From positions 1-64,000 of the forward strand of contig JANXXU010000045.1 in assembly GCA_025350465.1 (NCBI GenBank): a stretch of 64,000 bases of DNA, in the 5' to 3' direction. The notes under the pieces are model-generated. The model was not told where the DNA came from. It did not search any database and saw only the letters and a program-made list of their open reading frames with translations. The position numbers and the translations under genes were made by a program. Of this stretch, positions 43,463 to 51,927 are shown piece by piece; the first letter of the stretch is position 1, and each line of letters opens with the position of its first letter. This stretch comes from Alphaproteobacteria bacterium (GTDB taxonomy: Bacteria > Pseudomonadota > Alphaproteobacteria > Micropepsales > Micropepsaceae).

Positions 43463-43967
43463 CCGCGCCTCCTATTCGCTCGAGATAGGTGGCCGCAACG
43501 ATGACATCGATCGCGCCTTGATCGGAGGCGCATGGCAGAAGGAGTTGCTCGAGCATGAACGGAGCGCCGCCGGGCGCTGCGTAGCGAACGGCGCGCACGA
43601 CAGGCCCGCAGCGCGCGAGGCACTCCAAATACGGTTCGACGGCGGCGGCTAATCGATCCGCAGGTATGCATTTGTCGAACGTCTGGCCCGTGAGATCTCT
43701 TCCGGCGAGCTCGACGAGGCGGGTTCCGAACAACCGGAACTTGAATTGCGCCGGTTCCCGAAGCACATCGACAAGGGCGATATGGCCCAGCCAGATCCGA
43801 AGGGTCTCGAATGGAAAGGCGCCGCGCGCCGGCAGCGCACGTTCTCCGCGCATCTGGTCCCAAAATGCGTGCAGCGCTTGAAGTTTTGGGTGACCGATGA
43901 CAAGGGGCGAGCCCCCGATCGATGCGCCGCCTACACGTCGATATCCGATTGGATCAGCCAGCATCAA
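43449..43967 (-). CDS. PAS_5-type sensor-like protein
   Basis: 172 residues: a PAS_5 (DUF1477-like) domain spanning HAFWDQMRGERALPARG, IALVDVLREPAQFKFRLFGTRLVELAGRDLTGQTFDKC and MLEQLLLPCASDQGAIDVIVAATYL. It has no kinase or output domain. PAS_5 proteins are common single-domain sensors in alphaproteobacteria. First gene of the overlapping cassette PAS_5-mucR-receiver, so the three are probably one transcript and one regulatory unit. Confidence 0.85.
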   Translation of the reverse strand: MMLADPIGYRRVGGASIGGSPLVIGHPKLQALHAFWDQMRGERALPARGAFPFETLRIWLGHIALVDVLREPAQFKFRLFGTRLVELAGRDLTGQTFDKCIPADRLAAAVEPYLECLARCGPVVRAVRYAAPGGAPFMLEQLLLPCASDQGAIDVIVAATYLERIGGAGASA

Positions 43968-44046
43968 TCGCGCCCACCCCGTCGCGATACCTCTGAAAGG
44001 TCGTCGTCAGAGGGATGAATCGTAATTGATTCGTCTCGCGGGTCCC

Positions 44047-44063
44047 TTGACCGAACGCGTCAA
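44047..44063. promoter_or_regulatory. Candidate operator between PAS_5 and AraC-type genes
   Basis: TTGAC-N7-GTCAA inverted repeat at 44047-44063 in the 152-bp divergent region, with another TTGAC at 44069. It could be bound by the AraC-type regulator. Confidence is low as the arms are only 5 bp. Confidence 0.35.
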
Positions 44064-44119
44064 TCCATTGACATTTCGCGCGGGGACGAACGCGCGTCGC
44101 ATGGAAAGCACTCACTGTC

Positions 44120-45118
44120 ATGAGACATTTTGCCCGCAACACCTTGCTGCGAACGATCCTCGACGTCGCGGAGTCCCTCGGTGTCAGCCGCAAACAGGTT
44201 CTCGGCACGATCGGACTTGCCCCGTTCCTCGCCGATCAGCCGGGCGGCTTCGTGCCGTCGGAGGCCATCATCGATGCGATGGAGTATGCGGCGGCGGCCA
44301 CCGGGCGGAGTGATTTCGGTCTGTTGATCGCGGATCGGCAGGATCACCGCTCGCTCGGGCCGCTCGGTCTCTTGATCGAGCAAGCCGACTCGATTGCCGA
44401 AATACAAGAATTCGGCGGGCGCTTCATGCGCTTGCACAACTCCGCGCTCGAGTACTCGATCGAGCGGGGCAAAACGCGCGCCAACATGCTCTTGAAGATC
44501 CACGCCAAGAGCGCCTACGAGCCGCGCCACTATGTCGAAGCCTTGTTCGCGATTTGCGTACGCATGGGCGGATTTCACCTCGGGGCCGAGTGGCGGCCGA
44601 CCGCCGTCAATTTCTCGCACCCGAAGGTCGGCAAGGACGCGCGTTACGAGCACCATTTCGGCCGGCACGTCAGATTCAATCAGAAGGCAGACACGATCAG
44701 CTTCCGCATCGCGGACCTCGACCGATCCGTCGCCACGCGCGAGCCCGAGCTGAAGCGAATGCTCGGCAACGTCATGCGGCAATTGGAACTGCAGCATACG
44801 GAAGATTTTCCGGCAAAGATCGCGCAGCTCGTACGCATCTTGCTACCGTCGAACGAAGCCTCCATTCAAGAGGTCGCCCACCTACTCGCGATCAAACCGA
44901 GAGCGCTGCAGCGTCGCCTTCAAGCGCAGGAAACAAGTTTCGCACGCATCCGCGCCAAAGTCCGGCTGGACATGATTCAAGATTATGTCCGGCTGGATGG
45001 TTTCACCTTGACGGAGATGGCGCCGCTGCTCGGCTTTTCCGAAGTCAGCGCGCTCAGCCGCTTTGCCCGTACTCACCTGCCGGGCTCAAGAGCGGGAAAG
45101 CCGGCCGGCGACGACTGA
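44120..45118 (+). CDS. AraC-family transcriptional regulator with N-terminal Arabinose_bd-like domain
   Basis: 332 residues. N-terminal ligand-like domain (VSRKQVLGTIGLAPFLADQ, DFGLLIADRQDHRSLGPLGLLIEQADS, MRLHNSALEYSIERG) and C-terminal double helix-turn-helix: ASIQEVAHLLAIKPRALQRRLQAQETSFARIRAKVRLDMIQDYV and FTLTEMAPLLGFSEVSALSRFARTHL. The architecture is that of OruR/ArgR-like AraC regulators. It is divergent from the PAS_5 cassette. The ligand is unknown. Confidence 0.88.
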   Translation: MRHFARNTLLRTILDVAESLGVSRKQVLGTIGLAPFLADQPGGFVPSEAIIDAMEYAAAATGRSDFGLLIADRQDHRSLGPLGLLIEQADSIAEIQEFGGRFMRLHNSALEYSIERGKTRANMLLKIHAKSAYEPRHYVEALFAICVRMGGFHLGAEWRPTAVNFSHPKVGKDARYEHHFGRHVRFNQKADTISFRIADLDRSVATREPELKRMLGNVMRQLELQHTEDFPAKIAQLVRILLPSNEASIQEVAHLLAIKPRALQRRLQAQETSFARIRAKVRLDMIQDYVRLDGFTLTEMAPLLGFSEVSALSRFARTHLPGSRAGKPAGDD

Positions 45119-45141
45119 CGTTTGGGACTCGCACGGCGGCC

Positions 45142-45444
45142 TCACGGCTCCAAGGTGCAGCCGTAGGTCTCGCGATAGGTCGCCCGGCGCTTGATGATGC
45201 CAAAGAGCGTGCCGGTCGCGGTCTTTGCGGTTTCGTCGATCGTCACGGGGATGCTTTCGAAGCCCGGCGGGTCGTCGGTGCGGCAAGAGGCGAGACTGCG
45301 CCCGTCGACGAAAACGCACGAGCACACGACCTTGGCCATTGCCGCCGCGCCGACGCCGGCTTCGACCGACGTGCGCCAGCCAAAGTAAGCGCCGACGGCC
45401 ACGACAAGCGCGACGATGCCGACAATGATCCGACGAAGGTACAT
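45142..45444 (-). CDS. Small membrane-anchored protein of unknown function
   Basis: 100 residues. One N-terminal helix (IIVGIVALVVAVGAYFGW), then a small extracytoplasmic part with CSCVFVDGRSLASC and a final YGCTLEP, four cysteines in all. ATG preceded by GGGAGAGAG. It is 50 bp divergent from a serine hydrolase gene, and similar Cys-rich short segments occur next to such hydrolases in other alphaproteobacteria as far as I recall; a link is possible. Confidence 0.65.
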   Translation of the reverse strand: MYLRRIIVGIVALVVAVGAYFGWRTSVEAGVGAAAMAKVVCSCVFVDGRSLASCRTDDPPGFESIPVTIDETAKTATGTLFGIIKRRATYRETYGCTLEP

Positions 45445-45494
45445 TTCACTCTCTCCCGCTCACCGTCTATAAAGGCGGTGAAGGGGAATTAGCA

Positions 45495-46643
45495 ATGCGA
45501 TGGTTTCAGATCGCGGCCGTTCTCGCCGCAACTCTTTTCTGCGCGCCCATCTGGGCGCCCGTCCAGGCGGACGATTTGTTGCCGTTTCCGCCACAACCGG
45601 CGAACGTTCCCTACCCGACCGCCGCATGGCCGGAGATGGACGCGAACTCAGCGGCGCGCCGCGATGTCGAAGCCGTCGTCGCGCGCGCCTTCGCCGACGG
45701 GCGGCCTGAAGCGCTTGCCAAAACAAAGGCGGTGCTGGTGGTGAGCCGCAGGCAAATCGCGGCCGAGCACTATGCCGACGGCATCAGCCGCGACACACGC
45801 CTGCAGTCGTGGTCGATGGCGAAAAGTTTTCTGCACGCGGCGCTCGGCCTTGCGATCGCGCAGGGCAAAATCGATCCGCGGGCGCCGGCGCCCGTGGGCG
45901 AGTGGCAGAGCGACGGCGATGCGCGCAAGGCCATCACCATCAGGCAATTGGCGCAGATGGCGAGCGGCCTCGCCTTCAAGGAAGACTACGGCGACCCGCA
46001 CAGCGAGGCGATGCAGATGCTGTTCGGCGACGGGCGCGGCGATGTCGGGCGCGCCGCCGCATCGACGCCGGCCGTGCACGCGCCCGGAACGTTTTGGTCT
46101 TATTCGAGCGGCTCGGCGAACATTCTCTCGCGCGTGTTGCGCGACGCGCTGGGCGGAAAGACCGCTTATCACGACTTTCTCACGACGCAATTGTTCGCAC
46201 CCCTCGGCATGACGAGCGCGGTTGCCGAGTTCGACGCCTCCGGCACCTGGATTGCCTCGTCTTATGTGCACGCGACGGCGCGCGATTTCGCGAAGCTCGG
46301 GCTGCTCTATCTGCGCGGCGGCGTTTGGGAGGGCAAACAAATCGTACCGCGTGACTGGGTCGATGTCGGCCGCACGCCGACGCTCGCCTCGAAGGGCCAA
46401 TACGGCGCGCTCTTCTGGCTGAACGCGCGCAACGCCGACACGGGCAAGGCCGCGATTGCGGAGGACGTTCCGGTGGACGCCTTCTTCGCCCGCGGCTTCG
46501 GCGGTCAGCTGATCCTTATCGTGCCGTCGCGCGACATCGTGGTCGTGATGCTGAACGCCGCCTATTCCGACGACGCCAGCGCCATCGTTAAGCTGCTCGC
46601 CGACATCCTCAAAGCGCTACCGCCGTCACCGGGCGGCGGGTGA
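45495..46643 (+). CDS. Exported class C beta-lactamase-like serine hydrolase
   Basis: 382 residues with a signal peptide FQIAAVLAATLFCAPIWAPVQA. Catalytic SxxK is in QSWSMAKSFLHA; the YxN-type element is FWSYSSGSANILSR. The third usual motif (K/H-x-G) is represented by FFARGFGGQLILIVP. This pattern resembles 6-aminohexanoate-dimer-hydrolase (NylB)-like and esterase members, not antibiotic-resistance enzymes. Acts in the periplasm; substrate unknown. GAAGGGG precedes the ATG. Confidence 0.85.
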   Translation: MRWFQIAAVLAATLFCAPIWAPVQADDLLPFPPQPANVPYPTAAWPEMDANSAARRDVEAVVARAFADGRPEALAKTKAVLVVSRRQIAAEHYADGISRDTRLQSWSMAKSFLHAALGLAIAQGKIDPRAPAPVGEWQSDGDARKAITIRQLAQMASGLAFKEDYGDPHSEAMQMLFGDGRGDVGRAAASTPAVHAPGTFWSYSSGSANILSRVLRDALGGKTAYHDFLTTQLFAPLGMTSAVAEFDASGTWIASSYVHATARDFAKLGLLYLRGGVWEGKQIVPRDWVDVGRTPTLASKGQYGALFWLNARNADTGKAAIAEDVPVDAFFARGFGGQLILIVPSRDIVVVMLNAAYSDDASAIVKLLADILKALPPSPGGG

Positions 46644-46761
46644 GAGAGCACCCCGACGACGCGGCTTTCCCAGTCAAGTTCGATCCGGCCAGACTTGCCA
46701 AACCGGCATGGACGGTGGCCTAACTGTCGGCCGATCTTTAGCCAAAGAAGGGGCGCACCGA

Positions 46762-47184
46762 ATGTGGATGATGTTGGCGGCCATCGCGGTCACCGGAACG
46801 CTCGGTGCGCTCACCGATTGGCTGTTCATGGGCGTGCTCTTTCACGACGCTTACAACCGCTATCCCGAGGTTTGGTGGCCCGGCATTCGCGAGGGCAAAG
46901 AACGCTCCGCGATCATATGGGCATCTGCGCTGGGTTACGTCATGACAACCGCCGTGATCTTGCTTTGCGTGATCACCGGGGTTCATTCGATCGGCGGGGG
47001 ACTCTTCGTCGGGTTGGTCGCGTGGCTTGCGGGGCCCTCGATCGTCATCATCATCAACGGCATGTTCATCAAGATCGATCCGAAGATCACGGCCGCACAT
47101 TGTGCGGGCTATCTGGCGCGGATGCTGCTCGCGGGCGCGGGCGCCGGCTTCGTGCTCGGCTCGCTGAGCGCGACTGCCTCATGA
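46762..47184 (+). CDS. DUF1761-like integral membrane protein
   Basis: 140 residues with four helices. The N-terminal LAAIAVTGTLGALTDWLFMGVLFHDAYNRYPEVWWPG has the W-x-x-G-V-L-F pattern of DUF1761-type membrane proteins. It is followed by ASALGYVMTTAVILLCVIT, IGGGLFVGLVAWLAGPSIVIIINGMF and the terminal YLARMLLAGAGAGFVLGS. Function unknown. Single gene, ribosome binding site AAGGGG. Confidence 0.65.
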   Translation: MWMMLAAIAVTGTLGALTDWLFMGVLFHDAYNRYPEVWWPGIREGKERSAIIWASALGYVMTTAVILLCVITGVHSIGGGLFVGLVAWLAGPSIVIIINGMFIKIDPKITAAHCAGYLARMLLAGAGAGFVLGSLSATAS

Positions 47185-47205
47185 CCTTGCGAATTGCCGG
47201 GCCGC

Positions 47206-47727
47206 CTACGCTGGAGATCTTCTGCCCGAAACGGACCGGCCTAGCCACGCCCCGATCCCGCCGCCGGCTGCCGTGGAGCCGAACACTTGGGCGAGAGCAA
47301 CGGTGTCGAACATCGGATCGCCGGTGGCCGATGCCGCAGTCCCGCTCAAGTGCGCCAGCGACAGAAGGCTTGCGCCGACCGCGGAGAAGTTGATCAGCGG
47401 CATTGCGCCCGCCGCAACGGGAACGATGCTCAGCGCTTGAGACAAGCTGGTACCGAGCGCGCCGCTGATTCCGCCCGCCGCAGCACCTGCTCCGGTCGCG
47501 ATGGTTTGCCCCGTCGTTCGCGTTGTCACGGCATAGAAGAGGCCGGTCAGCGCCGCGACGAGGCCGCCCGACGTGAGTTGTCCCGACAAGCCATATCGTC
47601 CGATGGTGTCGGCGATGCCGCCTATGTTTTGGCTGTTGGCAAACCCGAGGGCGACTTGCAGCAAGGTGCCGATCAATCCCGCTCGTAGAACGCCGGGCTG
47701 GGCCAACAAAGACAGAAAGCGTGACAT
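47206..47727 (-). CDS. Hydrophobic protein, paralogue 1 of a two-copy family
   Basis: 173 residues. It is clearly paralogous to the protein at 58171-58752: both begin with a QPGVL ... GLIGT / GLLGT segment, then GGIADTIGRYGLSGQLTSGGLVAALTGLFYAVT, GATGAGAAAGGISG-type glycine/alanine repeats and PLINFS. Several hydrophobic helices are present without a recognised transport motif. The gly/ala-rich middle resembles membrane-associated or shell-like proteins. It is adjacent to, and convergent with, the DUF1761-like gene. Confidence 0.65.
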   Translation of the reverse strand: MSRFLSLLAQPGVLRAGLIGTLLQVALGFANSQNIGGIADTIGRYGLSGQLTSGGLVAALTGLFYAVTTRTTGQTIATGAGAAAGGISGALGTSLSQALSIVPVAAGAMPLINFSAVGASLLSLAHLSGTAASATGDPMFDTVALAQVFGSTAAGGGIGAWLGRSVSGRRSPA

Positions 47728-47920
47728 GGATCGATCCGAAAAAATGTGCGCCAGAGCACTCAATATCATCCTAGGCCGGCGGCCAAGCACACTACAATCG
47801 CCGACTACAATGGCGCGGATAAGGGCCTTTGGTTGCTGCGCAATGTGCGCCGAGAAGGGAAAGCCCTTTTCCTTTGTCGAGATGACGGCGTTACACGCGA
47901 CCGCCCACTCCAGGAGCCTC

Positions 47921-48838
47921 ATGAATATCAGCATCACTGCCGCGACGCTCGCGATCGCACTTTCCTCAAGCGCGGCAGCCGCGGCGCCGCTGAGCGTGCC
48001 GTTCGACTTCTCGCACGGGGCTATCGGTCTCGATGTAACGGTTAAGGGCGCGCCTCTCTATATGATCCTCGACACCGGCGTCGATCCCTCCGCGATCGAT
48101 ATCGCGCGCGCCGACGCGCTCGGCCTCAAGGTCGATCGCGCCGCCGGCGGCGAGGCGTCGGGCGAAGGCGACGCCAAAGAAGCCAAGGTCTTCCCGGCGA
48201 CCATCGACACGCTTGCCATCGCCGGGCGCTCGTTCGCGCCGATCGATGCGCTCGCCATCGACATGGGCACACTCTCGGCAAGTTATGGGCGCACGCTCGA
48301 CGGCGTGCTCGGATTCAGTTTCCTGACCGACAAGATCGTGGTGATCGATTACGGGAAACGCACGCTCGGTATCCTCGATCGCGCGGCCGATGCGATACCG
48401 GCGATCCGGTCTTGCGCCAAGCGTTGGAGCGTGGCGCTGCGCTCGTTCGAAGGCGACAGCATTCCGGTCATACCGGCGTTTCGCTTCGGCGCGGCGTCGG
48501 CGCCGATCAGCCTCGACACCGGGTCGAACGGCGGCATTGCATTCTATAAGACTGCACTCGATCTGCCGGGCGTGCGCGGCGCATTGACAGAGAAAGGCGA
48601 GACCGCAATCACCGGCGCCCGCGGCGGCGCAAGGGCGAAAACCTATGTGCTCAATGCAACTATCGGCTTTGGCCCGTTCACGCTGCCGGCCGGCGAAATC
48701 GTCACACTGCGCAACGAGGAAGGCTCAACCGATACGCGCGTCGCCAACATCGGCAACAAGATCTTCGCGGCGATGGGCCTCAAGATGCTGCTCGACTATC
48801 GCGCCAGGCAAATGACGTTCTACGGCGACTGCCGCTGA
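47921..48838 (+). CDS. Exported aspartyl-protease-like protein
   Basis: 305 residues after CAGGAG. Signal peptide TAATLAIALSSSAAAAA. Two D-T-G active-site motifs, MILDTGVDPSAID in the first half and SLDTGSNGGIAFY in the second, with about 150 residues between. This is the pattern of pepsin-/retropepsin-like bacterial aspartyl proteases with duplicated lobes, and LDTGSNGG-type motifs are common in secreted alphaproteobacterial members. Predicted periplasmic protease or peptide-binding protein. Confidence 0.8.
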   Translation: MNISITAATLAIALSSSAAAAAPLSVPFDFSHGAIGLDVTVKGAPLYMILDTGVDPSAIDIARADALGLKVDRAAGGEASGEGDAKEAKVFPATIDTLAIAGRSFAPIDALAIDMGTLSASYGRTLDGVLGFSFLTDKIVVIDYGKRTLGILDRAADAIPAIRSCAKRWSVALRSFEGDSIPVIPAFRFGAASAPISLDTGSNGGIAFYKTALDLPGVRGALTEKGETAITGARGGARAKTYVLNATIGFGPFTLPAGEIVTLRNEEGSTDTRVANIGNKIFAAMGLKMLLDYRARQMTFYGDCR

Positions 48839-49117
48839 GGCGCGCTGCTCGGGCAACTGGCCTTGCGACCGCCCGGTAGCATTGTGACGCTAGGATTCCG
48901 CCTCCATTCGGAGCGCGGCGCGGTGCGGCTACCAGCCGAAACGATCGGCTGCAAGCGGCGCTGACGCGCAACCGTGCGATGCAACGTCGGGGCTGGAGCC
49001 TCGCTTTGGCGGCGCTCGGAGTCCTGTGGTAAGAATCGCTTCTCAGAGAGTCGCCCGCCGGCGTTAGCGGCGTGCTGGGTCTTTTCCCAACCCCAATTTT
49101 TTCGCGCGAGGCCGTCG
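48839..49117. other. Intergenic region without recognised feature
   Basis: About 280 bp, GC-rich, no ribosome binding site before any open frame except at the VWA gene. No structured RNA motif I could defend. Confidence 0.35.
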
Positions 49118-51193
49118 ATGATCCGCCGCAGCATCATGCTCGCCTTTGCCTGCCTCCCATTGATCAGTTTTGCCGATCCGGCGCCGGCGGCGACAGCCGC
49201 GAACAATACGACCGCGAACAACGTTCTCTTCATCCTCGACGCCTCCGGCTCGATGTGGGAGCGCGTCGACGGCCAGCCGAAGATCATCGCTGCAAAGCGC
49301 GTGCTCAACGACGTCCTCAGAGATCTGCCGCCCGGCACTCAAATGGGCTTGATGAGCTACGGCCACCGCCGCAAGGGCGATTGCAACGACATCGAACTCA
49401 TCGCGCCGGTGGGAACGGCAAACGCCGCGTCCCTGGCAAGGCGCGTCTCCGCTCTCTCGCCCAAAGGCGAAACGCCTCTCGCGGCGGCACTGCTGCGCTC
49501 GGCCGATGCGTTCGCCGGCACCACGGGACCACGGATGATCGTGCTGGTGACCGACGGCGCGGAGGAATGCCACGGCGATCCATGCGCGGCCGCACGGCAA
49601 CTTGCCGCCTCGGGCTTCGACGTTCACATCAATGTCGTCGGGTTCAATCTTGCAACGAAGCAGCGCGAAGGCGTCGAATGCGTCGCGCGCGAGGGCCATG
49701 GGCGCTATTTCGACGCCGCCAACACCGCGGCGCTGACGGCCGTCATGAACGAGGTCAAAACGGAAGTCGCCGCCGCGCAACCGGCACCACCTCCGCCGCC
49801 GCCCGCACCGGCAGCCAAGACAAATCTCCTGTCGCCGAAGAACGGCGGCCAAATTTTGACCTCGCCGAGCGACGTGTGGCTGGCCACCAACAACGACAAG
49901 GAAGACACCGTCACCTGGATGCGGACCGGCGAGGAAGCGGTCTACGGCTTTAAAGACGATCGTCCGGCGACCTTCGACACGTTCGCGGTTTACATCGGCG
50001 CGCAAGCCGGCGGAAATCCGAAAGAGATCGAGCTCTTCGCCGGCGACGAAGGGCCGACCGGACAGTTCCACTCGATCGGATCGTGCAGCTTCCAGAACGT
50101 TAAGATGCTGCGCACGCCCTATCAAGAGTGCAAATTTCAGGCGGTCACGGCGCGCTATCTGAAAGTGAAGCTTGGCGCGAGCTTCGCCAACGACAGTTAT
50201 ATCGCGGCGAGCGAATTCGCCGTTTACGGCACGTTGGGCGTGGCCTCGGCACACCCGGCCGGCGCCAACGCAGGCCCGGCGCCCGGCGCGCTCGACTTGC
50301 TTTCCGCCAAGAATGGCGGCGCCATCTTGACCTCGCCGAGCGATGTCTGGCTCGCCACCGTCGACGGCGAGGATGCAACCAAGACGTGGCTGCGCACCGG
50401 CGAAGAAGCTGTCTACGGCTTTCGCGACGACCGGCCCGCCACCTTCAACAGCTTTGCCGTCTTTATCGGCGCAAGCGCAGGCGGAAATCCGAAAGAGATC
50501 GAACTTCTTGCCGGCGACAACGGGCCGACCGGTCAATTCCGCTCGATCGCCACGTGCACGTTCCAAAACGTGAAGCTGACGCGATCGCCCTATCAGCAGT
50601 GCTCATTTGCGGCCACCACGGCCAAATATATCAAAGTCAAACTGGGCCAGAGCTTTGCTGGCGATAGTTACATTGCGGCGACGGAATTCCAGCTCACCGG
50701 CCAGCTCGCCGCGGCCGGCGCTGCACCCGCAGCACCCCACGCGGCACCGGCGGCAGCAGCGGGGCAAATCGATTTGCTCTTCGCCAAGAACGGCGGCGCC
50801 ATTCTGACGACGCCGACCGATGTTTGGCTGGCGACCATCGACGGCGACGAAGGCAGCAAGACCTGGATGCGCACCGGCGAAGAAGCCGTCTACGCCTTCA
50901 AGGACGAGCGGGCGGCGACGTTCGACACGTTCGCCGTTTTCATCGGCGCAAGCGCGGGCGGCAATCCCAAGACGATCGAACTCCTCATAAGCGACAGCGG
51001 TCCGACCGGACAGTTCCGGCAAGCCGCCACCTGCACCTTCGTCAACGTCAAGCTGACAAAGAGCCCGTACCAAGAGTGCAAATTCGCCGCGGTCACCGCG
51101 AAATATCTCAAAGTCAAATTGGGCCAAAGCTTTGCCAATGACAGCTATATCGCGGCGAGCGAATTCAGGCTTATGGGGCGCCTTGCTCCGTGA
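49118..51193 (+). CDS. Exported VWA protein with three tandem beta repeats
   Basis: 691 residues. Signal peptide MIRRSIMLAFACLPLISFA. VWA domain at about 35-225 with complete MIDAS: DASGSM (41-46), Thr119 in KGETPLAAAL, Asp146 in VTDGAEE. A Pro/Ala-rich linker is followed by three copies of a roughly 137-residue module at residues 236-373, 393-530 and 552-689, each with KNGGxILT, DVWLAT, GEEAVYxFxDxRxATF and AGGNPKxIEL, resembling a galactose-binding/F5-8-type-C beta sandwich. The gene is probably a surface or periplasmic adhesion or complex-assembly protein. Confidence 0.85.
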   Translation: MIRRSIMLAFACLPLISFADPAPAATAANNTTANNVLFILDASGSMWERVDGQPKIIAAKRVLNDVLRDLPPGTQMGLMSYGHRRKGDCNDIELIAPVGTANAASLARRVSALSPKGETPLAAALLRSADAFAGTTGPRMIVLVTDGAEECHGDPCAAARQLAASGFDVHINVVGFNLATKQREGVECVAREGHGRYFDAANTAALTAVMNEVKTEVAAAQPAPPPPPPAPAAKTNLLSPKNGGQILTSPSDVWLATNNDKEDTVTWMRTGEEAVYGFKDDRPATFDTFAVYIGAQAGGNPKEIELFAGDEGPTGQFHSIGSCSFQNVKMLRTPYQECKFQAVTARYLKVKLGASFANDSYIAASEFAVYGTLGVASAHPAGANAGPAPGALDLLSAKNGGAILTSPSDVWLATVDGEDATKTWLRTGEEAVYGFRDDRPATFNSFAVFIGASAGGNPKEIELLAGDNGPTGQFRSIATCTFQNVKLTRSPYQQCSFAATTAKYIKVKLGQSFAGDSYIAATEFQLTGQLAAAGAAPAAPHAAPAAAAGQIDLLFAKNGGAILTTPTDVWLATIDGDEGSKTWMRTGEEAVYAFKDERAATFDTFAVFIGASAGGNPKTIELLISDSGPTGQFRQAATCTFVNVKLTKSPYQECKFAAVTAKYLKVKLGQSFANDSYIAASEFRLMGRLAP

Positions 51194-51224
51194 CGAGGTC
51201 TTCGCGAACTCGCGCGCGCGGCGG

Positions 51225-51842
51225 TTAGTCCCTGGCGCCGCGCGCCAGCCAGTTCGCCCAGTGATCCGCCCAAGCGGCCAAGAAGTGTTCGTCCTTCAGT
51301 CCGAAGGCGGGGTCGCCGCGATCGATGGAGATCACGTAGAGAACGATAGGCCCGAAGATCGTCAGCGCCAATTCGCGGGCATTGTGCTTCGTGGCGTTGC
51401 CCTTCTTGGCGTTTGAACGCTTCAGAACGTCTTCCACCCACGGCACCACATCGATCGCCGCCAGGCGCGCGTTCGCCCGCCTCGCCGCGCGGCTGAGCAA
51501 AGGCAGCTTATGCCCCTCGCGCTGCAAGAGGAGGCGCAGCGGCCGGTGCGCCTCGGCATGACGCAGCATGCTCTGCGCAATGACGAGAAGCTCGGCCCGC
51601 GGCGATTTGAGCGAGACGATCTCCTCAAGGCGGATTGTCGCCAGCATCTCCTCGGCCATGCCGTCGATGGCGTGGACCAACACCTCCTCCTTCGACTTGA
51701 AGTGGCGGTAGAAGCCGCCGGCGCGCCGCGTCAGTCCTGCGGCCTCCTCGATGTCGCCGATCGTCGTTTCGCGGAAGCCGCGCTTGCTGATCAGGGCGGT
51801 CGCCGCCTCGGCAATGCGCGCTTTGCTCGACCCGGGTTTCAT
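51225..51842 (-). CDS. TetR-family transcriptional regulator
   Basis: 205 residues. The N-terminal helix-turn-helix (ARIAEAATALISKRGFRETTIGDIEEAAGLTRRAGGFYRHFKSKEEVLVHAI, in segments) is typical; the long helical C terminus should hold the ligand pocket. The ATG of MKPGSS has GAGG at ten bases; a second ATG three codons upstream overlaps GAGG. Divergent from an alpha/beta hydrolase with 85 bp between starts, so it probably represses that gene and itself. Confidence 0.9.
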   Translation of the reverse strand: MKPGSSKARIAEAATALISKRGFRETTIGDIEEAAGLTRRAGGFYRHFKSKEEVLVHAIDGMAEEMLATIRLEEIVSLKSPRAELLVIAQSMLRHAEAHRPLRLLLQREGHKLPLLSRAARRANARLAAIDVVPWVEDVLKRSNAKKGNATKHNARELALTIFGPIVLYVISIDRGDPAFGLKDEHFLAAWADHWANWLARGARD

Positions 51843-51894
51843 CGGCCACATGCCTCATGTAATCGTGTGATGACTCTTTGTACTCGGTTGGTTA

Positions 51895-51908
51895 TATAGC
51901 AGTCTATA
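51895..51908. promoter_or_regulatory. Candidate TetR operator in divergent region
   Basis: TATAG-CAGT-CTATA inverted repeat at 51895-51908, 20 bp upstream of the hydrolase ATG, in the AT-richest part of the 85-bp divergent region. It overlaps where the hydrolase -10 should be (TATATA). Arms are short, so this is tentative. Confidence 0.4.
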
Positions 51909-51927
51909 AGCGACTGGGCGGCGAGCG

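Noticed and set aside
48839-49117. Possible cobalamin riboswitch in the GC-rich intergenic region
   Set aside because: I could not find a B12-box or a fold consistent with known riboswitches, and the downstream VWA gene is not a cobalamin gene.
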